Of a stretch of DNA of 64,000 bases, positions 21,130-31,093 are shown piece after piece. Position numbers and translations under genes: made by a program. The notes beneath the pieces were generated by a model. The model was not told where the DNA came from, searched no databases, and saw nothing but the letters and a program-made list of their open reading frames with translations. Numbering within the stretch: position 1 is the stretch's first letter; each line of letters begins with the position of its first letter. Origin of the DNA: Closterium sp. NIES-65 (taxonomy: Eukaryota > Streptophyta > Zygnematophyceae > Desmidiales > Closteriaceae); assembly GCA_948144175.1 (NCBI GenBank), contig CANXME010001453.1, forward strand, positions 1,736,001-1,800,000, given 5' to 3'.

Positions 21130-23210
21130 GGGCCTTGGTGAAGAGATCAGCAGTGTTGGCCTAAGAGGCCACGTACGCAAGCCGCAACTGACCACGCTGC
21201 TGTAGATCACGAGTAAGAAAGGAGTGAAGAGCAATGTGCTTTGTTCTGTGCTCCAGTCTCTGCTCTCGACACAAGGCCAGCATGGCCTTGTTGTCTACGT
21301 ACAGGACTGGAGGAGAACGAGGCGGCTCTCCAAGGTCGGTCAGCAAGTAGGTGAGCCAGCAAAGCTCCTGTGCAGCCATGGCCCCGGCGTAGATCTGAGC
21401 CTCTTAACTGGAGCCGAGAACAGAAGACGAGCGGGTAGCCCGGCACGAATCAGAGCCGAACCAAGGCTGAAGGTGTAACCCTGTGACGACCGCTGCGTAG
21501 CCTGGTCTTCAGCCCAAGAAGCGTCCGCGTGCCCAGTGAGGACCACTGGACTCCCCCCTCCAAGCACTAGCCCCATGCGCGACGTACTGCACAAGTAGCG
21601 CAACACCCTCTTCGCTGCAACCATGTGCTCTGGTCGGTGTCTCCCAGGAGCAACATAGCGTGTGAGAATGCTCAGAGGGTATGCAAGGTCAGGTCGTGTG
21701 CAGGTCATCAGGTACATGAGGCAGCCAACAAGCTCTGGATACGGGCCACTCGACTCTTCGAACTCATCCAAAGGCAGAGCTGAGAGCGAGTGGCGAGTAG
21801 GCAGAGGAGTGGCCTGAGGCGAGGAGTACGTGAAGCCGAAGCGATGAAGGACCTCCTGCACCATGTGTGACTGAGTCAGGGTAATGGTGCGGCGTGCTCT
21901 GTCCCGGGTGATCTGCAAGCCAAGGTAGCTGCGCATTTCACCCAGGTCTGTGCACGTGTGTCTCTTCTGCAGCTCGGACTTCACGTAGGCGAGTCCAGCA
22001 GTGTCAGCTGTTGCAAAGACCAAGTCGTCGACGTACAAGAGGATGTAGAACGGCGGCAGAGAAGTGTCGGTGCGCAGAAACAGCGACGGGTCGGCAGTAG
22101 AAGGAGCAAACCCAAGAGCCGCAAGCGTAGTCCTCAGTGTGCCATGCCACTCACGTGGCGCCTGGCGGAGACCGTAGACTGGACGCCGGAGACTCCACTG
22201 GGTACCAGGAGGGAAAGACCCAGTGAAGCCAAGTGGGCGGCGCGGCCAGATCTCCTCGTGCAGGCTCTCATGCAAGAAAGCTGTGCTGAAGTCAAGAGAG
22301 TGAAGCTCGTAGTCACGGTGAGCAGCAACGTGTAGCAGTACCCTAAGAGTGGTCATCTTCGGGGTGGGAGAGAAGGACTGAAAGTAGTCAACTCCCTGCC
22401 GCTGACTAAAGCCACGAGCCACATAACGCGCCTTGAAGACAGGCGGAGAACCCGGCGGCCGCTTCACCCTGAAGATCCACATGCCACTGGCGATGTTCGC
22501 CCCGGGAGGGGGGACAGCGTCAACGTAGGTGCCTGTAGACTTCCACGAAGCCATCTCTGCATCCATAGCTGCCTGGCACTGAGAGGAGTAGGGACCCTCT
22601 ATCGCCTCCGAGTAAGAGCGCGAAGTCAGGATGTCAAGTGCATCCAGGTCTCCCTCAGGGATAAGCAGTACACACACAAGATGAAGTGAAGCACCGGCCA
22701 AGCACTGGAACTCCTCCTGCCTGTCCTCAAGGACGTCCGTGCCAAGGGCACACTCACCCCCGACGGACGGAGGACAGACAGACTCAGACTCAGCGACAAG
22801 ACCAGCAGCGTAGTCTAGGCGACAGCGAGCAGCAAAGACGACGAGCTCAGCAACTAGGGCAGACGCAGCACTGGACTCGAAAGAAGGGTCAGTGACGACA
22901 GTAGCCAGGAGACGTGTGACAGTAGGACTAGCAGCACGGAAAGAGTCCGACTCCGGGTCGGCAAAAGCAGGAAGAGAGGACTCTGGAGGACAAGGCAAAG
23001 GGGCACGCATAGGAGCAGTGGACGGACGCAGAGACATCCTCTGCGTGCCAGGGACAGGAGGAGGACGCTGACGCGAACCACGACCACTAGCGCGAGCAGC
23101 ACAGACAGGCGACGCAGAGCAAGACGCAGGCTCATGACGCTCAGTACGACCTCCAATAGGACCAGTGTAGGGAGAAGGAGCAGGCAAAGGGAAGGTAGGC
23201 TGCAACTGTA
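21130..23210 (-). pseudogene. C3 reverse transcriptase and RNase H fossil
   Basis: Nearly the whole reverse transcriptase is readable: SGMWIFRVKRPPGS, YVARGFSQRQGVDYF, LHSLDFSTAFLHESLHEEIW, GLRQAPREWH and LYVDDLVFATADT (about 22030), then the ITLTQSHMVQ connection and RNase H to about 21150. Length and order match C6. Fossil. Confidence 0.88.
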
Positions 23211-23679
23211 ACTGTGACGGGACTGGCTGTGGACAGTCTAAAGAAGGAGGAGGACCAGTAGAAGGCGGAAGACCAAGAACCTGCTGCAGGAGTGGAACGA
23301 TTTACGGTAGAGGCCGCGCGGCGACGCCAGACACAGAAGGTACAGCACCAGTCCCCCCAGCAAGAGCACCCGCTCCAGCTGCACCTCTAGTAGCGCCAGA
23401 ACCTCCAGCAGTACTAGTAGTAACTATAGCAGGACCGCCAGCAGTAGTCTCAGCTCCAACACCCTCAGCAGCACCAGCTCCTGTCGAACCCGCAGGCCAA
23501 GCAGCACCAGTACTCCCAGTACGAGTACCTCCAGGACCGGTGACAGCAGCACCCTCAGTAGCCGAAGAACCTCCAGCACTAGCAGCACGCCTCCAGCGCC
23601 GGGCAAACCACTCACGCAGCTCCCATGGAGAGAGTGGCTCCCGCAGAGACGAAGCACCCGAGGAACCCCCAGGCGGAGC

Positions 23680-23940
23680 ACCTCCAATCTCAGCACCCCC
23701 AGGCTCAGCACACCCAAGCTTAGCACCCCCAGGCTAAGTACCCCCAGGCTCAGCACCCCCAGGCGCAGCACCCCCAGGCTCAGCACCCCCAGGCTCAGCA
23801 CCCCTAGCCGCAGCACCCCCAGGCTCAGCACCCCCAAGCTCAGCACCCCCAGTCGCAGCACCCCCAGGCTCAGTACCCTCAGCAGCACTAGAGTCACCAG
23901 TGACCTTGACAAACTCGACTGCGTCTACCTGGGACACACC
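23680..23940 (-). repeat. C3 EPGGA-type linker array
   Basis: Tandem 15-bp units, complement AGCACCCCCAGGCTC, about 15 copies between integrase and reverse transcriptase, as in C2 and C6. Confidence 0.8.
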
Positions 23941-24059
23941 TGAAGGGGACGGACCCTTAGGGGGGAGGGGGTCTACCGTAGTGGGACCTGGTATGAGGAA
24001 GAGCGGCGGCGGGGGGAGGGACAGAGTGCGGTAGGGGAAGAGGCGGTAGTAGGGGACCG

Positions 24060-25340
24060 ACTCGTCAAACGTGACGTCCTAAGAGGACACAACACGGCGG
24101 GAGGTGGGGTGGTAGAACTGCCACCCAGGCGCGTCAGGGGGGAACCCCAGGAATACGCAAGGAGCAACACGAGGGGACAACTTGTCCGCAGACAAGTCGC
24201 GGACAAACGCCCGAGATCCCCAGACCCGGAACGCCGACGCATCGCCAACCTTCCCCGTCCACAGTAAGGTTGGGGAGGTCTCCGGCCTGGAGACCCTGGG
24301 GTGTAGGTTGATCTAATGCGCCACGTACCTCACCGCGAACGGCCACAGAAAATGGGGAGCAGCCGCATGCATCATAGACGTACGAGCGACGTCCATGACC
24401 ATGCCAATGCGGTGCTCTGCAATCCCATTTTGCTGCGGGGAGTCCGGAAGCGTGAAGATCTGACGGATTCCTCGTGCGCGACAGTACGCTCTCAGAAGGC
24501 CAGAATAAAACTCTCCGCCTCTGTCAGAGAGGAGACGGAGAACAGGAAAGTCCGAGCCAAAGCTCTGCCTGAGCTGGAGACGAGCTGCGAGGATCCAGTC
24601 GATCAGCATCTCAGTGACATCACCCTTGCTGCGCAACTGGAAGACTGTGGTGTAACGCGAGTAGTCGTCAACAACAAGCAGGAAGTAGCGCTCGTGACCC
24701 TGTCCACGGACGCGGGCTGGGCCCCACACGTCCATGTGAAGCATCTGCAACGGGGCATGTGTCGCAGGAAACTGGGATGAGTGAGGGGCAGCCCGCTGGC
24801 GCCCCTCGACACAGGGGACACAGTTAGGGCCAGGGCCCTGAGGAAGGGGAGGGAGGGACCGAGGGAGACCAGAAACAAGAAGACGGGAGGCCATGCCTCT
24901 GAGCCGAAGCAGAGAGGGGTGACCAAGGCGGTGGTGCCAGAGGAGAGTCTCGTGAGACAGGAGACGACACGAACAGGGGGCAGACTCAGGACCAGACCTG
25001 GACACTGCTGCAAGCACCTGACCCGACGCAATGACCCTACCAATCTCAACAACCGGAGGAGACGGAGTCGTCAGTGTGTAAAGGCTCGACCCTGGCCGAC
25101 GGGTAAACGTAGCCAGGTGTCGACCTGTGCTAGCCTCTGTGCAGTGCGTCACCCGCTCACTTGCAGGAGTGATTTTGTGTACTCCCTTATCCTGTAGGTC
25201 AGCACCACTCACCAGGTTCGTAGAGAACGAGGGGAGGTAGATACCATACACGGTGCCAGAGGGAGCCGCCGGACACGGGAGGACTGTGGAGAAGTGAGAC
25301 AGGACAGGACCCCCAGAGGGGTCAGCCAGAGACACCGCAA
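24060..25340 (-). pseudogene. C3 pre-integrase and integrase fossil
   Basis: Minus-strand reading shows LLWHHRLGHPSLLRLRG (about 24950), the CVPCVEGRQRAAPHSSQF block, DVWGPARVRGQGHERYF, DDYSRYTTVF, LSDRGGEFYS and PQQNGIAEHRIG, then FLWPFAVRY. The D, D and E positions of the integrase triad region are recognisable. Fossil. Confidence 0.87.
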
Positions 25341-25344
25341 CCGG

Positions 25345-26982
25345 CCGACTAAGCGGCGTGAGTGTGGTGCGGTCCCGAAAGAAGGAGCGAGAAGCCCCAG
25401 AGTCAAGGGTGAAGGTGAGGGAGGCTGAAGCCGACGTAGTACTTGAGAGCGCAGACTCACCATACGTGAGGACGCAGACACACTAGCACCTAGAGCAGCA
25501 GCGTCATAAGCACCTAGGGCAGCCGCCTCACCAGTAACTAGAGCAGCAGTCTCAATGCCCGGATCGGGCGGGAAACACCGGTAACAGTCACCCTCATCAC
25601 TAATAGACAAAGCATACATGGCAAAAAGGATAGCATCAAAATCAAGATCATAGGTGGCAAAGCTCGCCCTAGACAGCTCGCCCCATCGAGGGATCTCTGT
25701 GGCCTCCGGGAACTGGTGACGCCACGCGTCCGTCAGGCGGCCAAAGCAGCGCTGGGTGGGGTGCGCACCCCCACACTGCTCACACGCACGGTCGCCGGTG
25801 CGCAGGACGTTGGTGCACGGACCAAAACCCCCACCCCGCTGGCGTGCAGTGTACCACTCACGGAGCTGCTGAGGTGACAGGGTCTCACGACCGCGCTGCT
25901 GCTGCTGGCGCGGACCACCATCGGAGCCACTCCTCTACATAGACCCGCGACCAGCTCCACCGCCACCCCCGCCGCCTCCGCCGCCTCCGCTACTACCGCC
26001 GCCTCTGCCGCCTCGTCCATCGCCGCCACCTCCGCCACCTCCGCTCCCACCGCCACCGCCGCCGCCGCCTCCGCCTCCACTACCGCCACCGACACCTCCA
26101 CCCCCACCACCACTCCCACCGCCACCCCCACTCCCCCCGCCGCCTCCACCTCCACCTCCACCGCCCCCGCTCGCCCCTCCAGTGCCCCTGCCCCCCTTGC
26201 CCTTGCCACAGCGGCGTCTCCCGCTAGGGGCAGACGCCGCACCGACCGACTCAAGACCAAGCAGGTCGGCCGCAGCAGCAGAGGCAACAGAGGGCAGAAG
26301 GGGGGAGGGGAAATACCCGTCAAAGATGGGGGTGCGCGGGTCACCACAAGAGGCCCCTACAGCGACTATGCTCTTCTCGGCTGCTAGGAGGGACTTCTCG
26401 AGGAGGTCAACAGTGAGAGTGGTGGGACAGACTGAGAGGAAGTGGTCCCTGACTACGCGAAGGGAGTCAGGGAGGCGAGTGACTATGTAGTAGAGAGTGA
26501 TGTACATGGGGGGGGGGGGGGTTCTTGGCGCAGAAGTCAGCAGGAAGCGCAGCGCGGTAGCGATTGTCACTAGTGCGGAGGTGCGTAATGAGGTCAGCGA
26601 CTGTTGGAAAGGCAGTAAGGTCAGGGAAGAGGTACGGTAGCATGAGACGGCTCAGTGCAGCAGAGGCAGGGGAGGAGTAGCGCGCAACTACAGCGTCGTA
26701 CAAGGTCTGAGCACTCTTGTACTGACTAAAGTGCGCACGCTCGGAGGTAGGGAGGTGGCGACGCACAGCAAGACATGCAGCAGCGTCGCGCGTGGCCCAC
26801 TGGGAACGAACAGTGGCGTCAGTATCAACAGTAGGGCCAGGAGAGGCGCCAGAGGTGAGGTCAAAGAGAGAGAGACCGTCTGCCCTATCGCACTGTAAGA
26901 ACAGCTGCAGGTCATCTACCCAGACGTCAAAGTCAATGGCTCGACCCTCAGCGTCAAAAGCGAGGACACTAGGGGTAGCCAT
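25345..26982 (-). pseudogene. C3 gag and protease fossil
   Basis: Gag begins at the conserved ATG (complement of 26980-26982), with MATPSVLAFDAEGR, VDDLQLFLQCDRADG, the SERAHFSQYKSAQTLYD block, the DHFLSVCPTTL block and a Gly-rich stretch of about 70 residues. The wide-spaced Cys/His motif lies near 25740-25815. The protease LDSGAS-like block lies near 25395-25425. Fossil. Confidence 0.85.
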
Positions 26983-27049
26983 GACCACAGTAGACTAGCA
27001 ATGCAACAGTAGGGTGAGGGCACTGTAGCAAAAAGGAGGCACTGTGCTC

Positions 27050-27380
27050 ACCGGACAGGGCAGCTCGGGCGGCTCGGCAGTAGGGCGGCTCGGCAGATCG
27101 GCGGCTCGGCTACTGGGTGGCTGGGCGGCTTGGCTGCAGTGCGGCTCGGCGGTCCGGCGGTTCGACTGCTGGGCGGCTCGGCTGCTGGGCGGCTCAGCTG
27201 CATGGTGGCTCGGTTGCTGGGCGGCTCGGCTGCTCTGCTGCTGGGCGGCTCGGCGGCCGGCTGTCTGGCTGCTCGCTTGCCCGGGCGGCTCGACGGTGCT
27301 GCTGCAGGGTGGCGCGGCGGTCGGCTGCTCGGCTGGGTGGGGTGGGTCGGGAAGCCCGGGCGGCGGGCGGCGCTGCAGCA
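27050..27380 (-). repeat. C3 leader, GGCGGCTCGGC short repeats
   Basis: Irregular tandem copies of GGCGGCTCGGCnGC between the gag start and the main minisatellite. A related stretch occurs in C5 (46860-47050). No coding role. Confidence 0.65.
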
Positions 27381-27389
27381 GGTGACGGG

Positions 27390-28110
27390 GCCGTAGATGA
27401 GAGCGGCGGGGCCGCCAACGAGAGGGGCGGGGCCGCAGGTGAAAGCGACGGGGCCGCAGGTGAGGGCGGCGGGGCCGCAGCAGAGGGCAGCGGGGCCGCA
27501 GGTGAGGGTGACGGGTGAGGGCGACGGCCGCAGTGAGAGCGACGGGACCGCAGGTGAGGGCGGCGGGGCCGCAGCAGAGGGCGGCGGGGTCGCAGGTGAG
27601 GGCGACGGGGCCGCAGGTGAGGGCGGCGGGGCCGCAGGTGAGGGCGGCGGGGCCTTAGGTGAGGGCGGCGGGGCCGCAGCAGAGGGCGGTGGGGCCGCAG
27701 AGAAGGGCGGCGGGGCCACAGTTGAGGGCGGCGGGGCCGCAGCAGAGGGCGGCGGGGCCGCAGAGAAGAGCGGCGGGGCCGTAGTTGAGGGCGGCGGGGC
27801 CGCAGCAGTTGAGGGCGGCGGGGCCGCAGCAGTTGAGGGCGGCGGGGACCGCAGGTAAGGGCGGCGAGGACCGCAGGTGAGGGCGGCGGGGCCGCAAGGG
27901 CGGCGAGGCCGCAAGGGCGGCGAGGCCGCAAGGGCGGCGCGCGGGGTCGACGGGTGGCGCAGGGGGCCGCTAGGGCGGCTCGCGGGGTCGACGGGCGGCG
28001 CAGGGAGTCGCTAAGGCGGCGCGCGGGGTCGACGGGTGGCGCAAGGAGGGGCCGCTAGGGCGGTGTGTGGGGTCGACGGGCAGCGCAAGGGGCCACAAAG
28101 GGCGGCGCTA
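27390..28110 (-). repeat. C3 leader minisatellite
   Basis: About 30 units of 18 bp on the pattern GAGGGCGGCGGGGCCGCA (plus strand), then longer units around GGGGTCGACGGGCGGCGC to 28110. Position and composition correspond to the leader arrays of C2 and C5. Confidence 0.85.
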
Positions 28111-28201
28111 CGGTAGGGAGGGCACACGGGGCGCGTGCGACTCGGTCTAGTCCAAGGCGCGCTCCGGGCAGGAAAAAAATTCGTGCTGGGCCCTAGGTAG
28201 C

Positions 28202-28217
28202 GTTCCCACTAGGGAAC
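28202..28217 (-). promoter_or_regulatory. C3 leader hairpin downstream of primer site
   Basis: GTTCCC-ACTA-GGGAAC, a six-base-pair stem. C5 has GTCCC/GGGAC and C2 has TCCC/GGGA at the same place, each followed by GGGCCC. The pattern points to a conserved RNA structure in the element's leader (inference). Confidence 0.6.
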
Positions 28218-28231
28218 CTGCTCTGAAACCA

Positions 28232-28453
28232 TGACAGAATCCCAACCACTAGACCATTGGGATAAAAAGGCTTGTTTCAGTAGCGGGTCAGTCCGCCCAT
28301 AACCCCCCAGGCGAACGCGCCTGTAACCCTCTCCGGGATCAATCGGGTATCCACAGTGCAGATCTACTGACACCCCCCCACAGTGGGAGGCCCAGGACTA
28401 AGCACAGCGGCAACGGCCTACATGTGCATACACCGGGAATCGAACCCGAGACC
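28232..28453 (-). mobile_element. tRNA-like SINE piece, boxes in permuted order, at C3 primer site
   Basis: 222 bp absent from the relatives, bounded by near-identical 12-mers GCTCTGAAACCA (28220-28231) and GCTCTGATACCA (28454-28465). On the minus strand a Pol III B box GGTTCGATTCC (complement of 28436-28446) sits in a proper T-arm stem. About 150 bp of body and a TTTTT run follow, and only then an A box TGGTCTAGTGG (complement of 28246-28256). A normal SINE has A before B. Head and tail are therefore joined, as in a circular or head-to-tail copy. The acceptor halves do not pair, so it is not a working tRNA gene. Confidence 0.55.
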
Positions 28454-28465
28454 GCTCTGATACCA

Positions 28466-28588
28466 TGAGAAGAAACGAGAATGAAATGACTAAGGGAAAG
28501 TTGGGTACAAGTACAAACCCTAGAAAGCTGTACCTCATATGTGCTACCCGACTATAGCCTACAGTAGCTATGTCATATAAATCTGACA
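28466..28588 (-). repeat. C3 5' LTR
   Basis: 123 bp; the PBS complement lies directly inside, and the TGTTT target copy directly outside at 28589. Confidence 0.95.
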
Positions 28589-29012
28589 TGTTTTTATTTT
28601 TTATATGCTCAAAAACCTTAATTGCGCAGAGAGAATTGCTTCTTCGCTGGGACGGGGAGTCTTGGGAGTAGAGCCATTTGTGTCGAAGGAGAAGGTGTGC
28701 GAGGCGGTATTGTGGCCGTTCGAGGCCGGTTGAGAGGGTTGGGAAGAAGTTCCCACGTTGCCATTCCGCAATCTTTGGAATCCTTGCTCCAAGCTGGTGG
28801 GTCGCTGAAGCGGTTGTGCGAGAACGCTGGTTCCAATCGTCGTCATTTCCTCGCTTGTCGCAGCTGGGTTGGTCTGCGCTTCAGCTGTCAGATTCGTCTG
28901 ACCACCAGATCCTCCGGCCATTCTCACGCGCAAGCGTGTGCCTAACGCCACCTTTCGATCGCCGAAGTTTTCGGACGTGGCAGTGCGAAGGATTCCCGAG
29001 TCACTCTTATAC
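28589..29012 (-). pseudogene. X: gag N-terminal part and leader
   Basis: Minus-strand reading from about 28951 leftward is Ser/Thr/Pro/Gln-rich (for example FSFDTNGSTPKTPRPSEEA), then approaches the island at 20681-20724. TGGTATAAGAGTG (complement near 29000-29012) looks like a primer site. This is the 5' end of the copia element hit by C1, C2 and C3. Fossil. Confidence 0.6.
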
Positions 29013-29450
29013 CATGCTGCGATCAGAAATTGATCGTCCCTAGGATCACCTCAGGAAGGTTCGCACACAACTGGTTCTGTGGTGGTGGGCCCTTGACCTA
29101 AAAAGTAGAGTGAATGTAAAATGTTTGAGATTAAAACATACAAATATAAAGGTATAAATAAGAGTACAGGGAGGAATACGAAGCGACCTAGCTAGCCATG
29201 TATTCTAAGGGGTGCATTCCCTTATTACAGCAAAATTCAACCGTGCGGCTCCATACGATTACGAACTGCCTGGGCAGAATCCTCACCACTACTACTGCCT
29301 GATGCGGTCTGCCCGACGGTCAAGATCCTTTCGTGACCGTACGACCCTTTGCGTCACTTCCACCTTTTTGTCTTCAGCCTCGATAGTGCGTGCTTCGATT
29401 GCTGCGGTGAGGAGTGCACAGTAATGCTTCATCTTTTACTATTCGTAACA
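29013..29450 (-). repeat. Possible 5' LTR of X
   Basis: Inferred from the primer-site-like sequence to its left and from TG...CA-type ends (plus strand TGCTGCGATC...TTCGTAACA, so the minus strand starts TGTTACGAA). It contains AT-rich TATA-like sequence near 29140-29160. The partner LTR would lie outside the window, so the outer boundary cannot be confirmed. Confidence 0.35.
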
Positions 29451-29941
29451 CCCTTCTCTCCATTCCATCACGATGTGGACTTAATTATCCGTTCTATTCG
29501 TCCCGTTTCTAACCAGCGACCTGAGTTGTCTGCTTCAACCTCATCTCCGACTAGAAGCATACGGCTGGCCAGTGACTGCCAACACAACCTCAACACCTCC
29601 AGTGTTCTAGGAGGAACGCCACAGGTCTGCGAATCAAGGCCTGAACAATTACTCAAAATCGTGATCAAGGTTCACATAGAAAAGGCCTGAATAGCATCTT
29701 AGAGCAACCAGGATGTTTTCATTATGACCTTGCCCATGTCTGTTTGGCTCGCACGTTCAACAATTTACCAAAAAAATGTTGATTATTGATGTTGATGATG
29801 GGTCATGGAATTAGGCTGTTACTAATACGGCTGTACCATATCTCAGATCAATTGAGACGGAGGTCAATCAAATTCTACACGTTACAACCCAAGCGCAGGT
29901 CATAAAATTCGTCTACGAGTTTTATTGGTAGCTTTCAGTCT
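29451..29941. other. Intergenic, no gene seen
   Basis: Moderately AT-rich sequence. Short open frames show no recognisable protein and no splice-supported structure. No repeat or RNA gene was recognised. Confidence 0.6.
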
Positions 29942-30325
29942 GGGCTGCGTTCTGCAGACGCATCAGCTCTGATGCGTCTGAGGCTCGGCCTGAACCGCAC
30001 ATTGAGAAATTGAGGTTCGGAAATTGCGAATTGAAAATTGAGAGATTGAGGTTCGGACATTTGAAATTGAGGTTTGGAAAATCTGGCGAAATTGATTTGG
30101 GGTCAAGAAATTGGACATTCAATTTCTTGACGAATGAAAAAAATGCGAATGCGTGAGCCAAAAAGGCCGTTCTGCAGGCATTCGGGTTTGTTTAGCTTCG
30201 GCAGCCATACGCTTATCGCGAACCTTGATAACCTGTCGGCAGGTTATCGTAGAAAATACCTGGAGCCATGGTAGAACGCATCAATGTACATTGATGCGGG
30301 CTGATGCGCCTGCAGAGCGCAGCCC
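29942..30325. mobile_element. MITE-like element with 26-bp terminal inverted repeats
   Basis: Terminal inverted repeats at 29942-29967 and 30300-30325 begin GGGCTGCG and agree at 24 of 26 positions. Inside lie a perfect 12-bp stem with a 2-base loop (29955-29980), a perfect 22-bp palindrome (30277-30298), a 9-bp stem (30227-30248) and loose copies of GAAATTGAGGTTCGGA (30000-30080). Non-coding, about 384 bp. Size and folding suit a MITE derived from a DNA transposon. No clear target duplication is seen, so the superfamily is left open. Confidence 0.55.
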
Positions 30326-31093
30326 TGGTGCCCAAACGGTTTTAAGCGGTGAAGAGACAGACCGCTCCCAACCGTGATGTGAGGAGTTCGACCGAGCTAA
30401 GGAAGCCCAAAATGTAGAAATATGACGCCCCCCGAGCATCTCCATCATCCACACCCCATCCTTTCCAGGATCGCGTTCTGGCAGTCAAGCACACCAATAA
30501 CGTAATTGATCGCAGTTCCGCTGACAGTGTTTCCAGTCGACCGCGTATTCGCGCCATCTCTGCGGCAATGCGAGATGTTGAGTATTAGCGATATGCAGCG
30601 TCGTCCAATCATCAGCGTCGACTCATCCGCCGTGCGCCATCGCCGGATGGCTGCACTAAGGTTCTCCTTCACGCTCTCTTCACCTCCCGCTCTCGTCCCT
30701 CCCCCGGCTATGGCGGCAGTGGTAGCCGTTTTCTCACTACATAAGCGCCCCCCCCCCTTCCCTCCGTTCATCATATCTTGCCATTCCACACGCGTATTCT
30801 TCCTTCTCGCTCTCACCTCACGCATCGCTGCACCTTGCGACGCTTGCGACGCGAAGTCGCACTAATTCGCCGCAAAAGCTCTTTCCGCCACCTCCTGTGG
30901 ACGACGAGAACGACGAGATTGCGCCATTTTTCTTCAGCGTGGCATCCTCCATCGGAACAACAGCCTTCAGTCCAGAGCCGTAGGCGCTACCTAGTGGCGG
31001 ACCGCGGCACCACGTGGTCACGTCACCACGGTGCATCGCCCAGCATCAGTTTCCGTTCGCCATCAACCACTCTAGCCTCTCCGCGTCGTCATC
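30326..31093 (+). promoter_or_regulatory. Upstream region of the host EGF-module gene
   Basis: 768 bp between the MITE-like element and the start codon. A pyrimidine-rich stretch with a C run (about 30745-30760) and GC-rich sequence nearer the ATG are typical of a promoter and 5' leader. No clear TATA box was found; ACATAAGC near 30738 is only a weak candidate. Open frames here have no gene-like features. Confidence 0.35.

Larger units (their letters stand above)
20725..28588 (-). mobile_element. C3: full-length Ty1/copia fossil
   Basis: 7,864 bp, minus strand. LTRs 28466-28588 (5') and 20725-20847 (3'), 123 bp each with about six differences, are flanked by the exact duplication TGTTT (20720-20724 and 28589-28593). 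The primer site TGGTATCAGAGC is the complement of 28454-28465. All copia parts are present: leader minisatellite, gag, protease, integrase, linker, reverse transcriptase, RNase H. There are several breaks (about five to ten). Unlike its relatives it carries a 222-bp tRNA-like insertion at the primer site. It lies in the gag of X. Confidence 0.95.

Noticed and set aside
27048-27931. Long Pro/Ala- or Gly/Ala-rich frames on both strands in the C3 leader
   Set aside because: Produced by an 18-bp repeat without stop codons; no conservation with other leaders as protein.
28232-28453. A functional tRNA gene or permuted tRNA gene
   Set aside because: A and B boxes and a T-arm are present, but the two acceptor halves do not pair and the intervening part is long.
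30506-30865. Possible small gene upstream of the EGF-module gene
   Set aside because: Frame lies in low-complexity pyrimidine-rich sequence, no recognisable protein, and overlapping frames on both strands are equally open.
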